This document shows positions 12,589 to 12,792 of a DNA stretch of 12,792 nucleotides, in pieces (within the stretch, counting starts at the first letter, position 1; every line of letters begins with the position of its first letter). Location of the stretch: positions 6,022,723-6,035,514 of the forward strand of contig CP070771.1 in the NCBI GenBank assembly GCA_020345785.1, in the 5' to 3' direction. The position numbers were made by a program, and so were the translations under genes. This DNA is from Desulfobacterales bacterium. Lineage in GTDB: Bacteria > Desulfobacterota > Desulfobacteria > Desulfobacterales > JAFDCJ01. The notes below the pieces were generated by a model that was given only the letters and a program-made list of their open reading frames with translations, searched no databases and was not told the origin of the DNA.

Positions 12589-12792
12589 GAAGGCGCCATT
12601 TCGAAAATAGTTGCGGCCTCTGGTTCAGCGCATCGAGCATAATGGGCGGCGCAGGCCACTTACAGAGAAGGCGATAATTAAGTAGACATAAAAGATGTCC
12701 CTGCCAGCCACCATTCTTTTATTCATTTAAAAATGGCTTTCGGCGCAGGGCGTTAGGCACAAGAGGCACACCTTAATGTTTTAAAATAGATG
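12589..12792. other. Trailing non-coding region, no gene seen
   Basis: About 200 bp follow the ecfT stop. I see no credible ORF and no strong terminator: an imperfect AGCC/GGCT pairing at about 12706-12737 is too interrupted to call. A GTTAGGC core at 12752-12758 resembles half of an integron attC site but has no partner in the window. Confidence 0.5.

Noticed and set aside
12590..12610. AAGGCGCCATTTCGAAAA similar to bases 447-463
   Set aside because: The other copy lies inside the permease coding sequence and the match needs an indel; probably coincidence.
12752..12758. GTTAGGC resembling an integron attC core
   Set aside because: No RYYYAAC partner occurs upstream between 12589 and 12750, and no integrase or cassette structure is present.

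Overview
The window looks like a chromosomal accessory stretch from a Gram-negative bacterium, most likely a Desulfobacterota (Desulfobacterales-like) sulfate reducer or relative. That placement is inference: it rests on the gene set, good Shine-Dalgarno sites, an OmpA-type lipoprotein, and intergenic DNA crowded with the degenerate repeats I associate with that group (CCGCAGAGGCGC elements, heptamer arrays). No rRNA, tRNA, CRISPR array or transposase gene is visible.

Left part (399-4335, minus strand): a complete polar amino acid ABC importer, read as ATPase (4335-3547), periplasmic binding protein (3086-2220), and two HisQ/HisM-type permeases (1812-1111 and 1109-399). The permeases are separated by one base. 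The ATPase/binding-protein and binding-protein/permease gaps (460 and 407 bp) each hold a roughly 270-300 bp MITE-like element with inverted TTCACCGCAGAG ends and two internal hairpins. One copy carries a secondary insertion.

Middle (4336-8001): a minus-strand DUF3604/PHP-fold protein of 763 aa (7261-4970). It is flanked on both sides by repeat-rich DNA: several arrays with a strict 7-bp period, a diverged direct repeat of about 230-250 bp on each side of the gene, and a REP/BIME-like inverted pair.

Right part (8002-12588, plus strand): an OmpA/MotB-domain lipoprotein with a coiled coil (8002-8733), a 21-bp inverted repeat just after its stop, a possible 74-aa cysteine-rich small protein (9299-9523), and then a well-defined thiamine-regulated transport operon. 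In that operon a sigma70-like promoter (9667-9695) drives a TPP riboswitch (9704-9782) followed by an intrinsic terminator (9800-9832). Next come thiW (ECF S-component), a fused double ECF ATPase that starts at TTG inside thiW, and ecfT. Together these encode a complete, dedicated ECF importer, probably for a thiamine precursor such as the thiazole moiety. An 11-nt stretch of the aptamer can pair with the terminator loop, which gives an explicit antiterminator model.

The most notable items are the riboswitch/antiterminator with the dedicated ThiW ECF operon, the asymmetric fused ATPase (switch histidine replaced by Gln in the first half), the period-7 arrays, and the paired MITE-like elements inside the amino acid ABC operon. 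No wholly new system is demonstrated.
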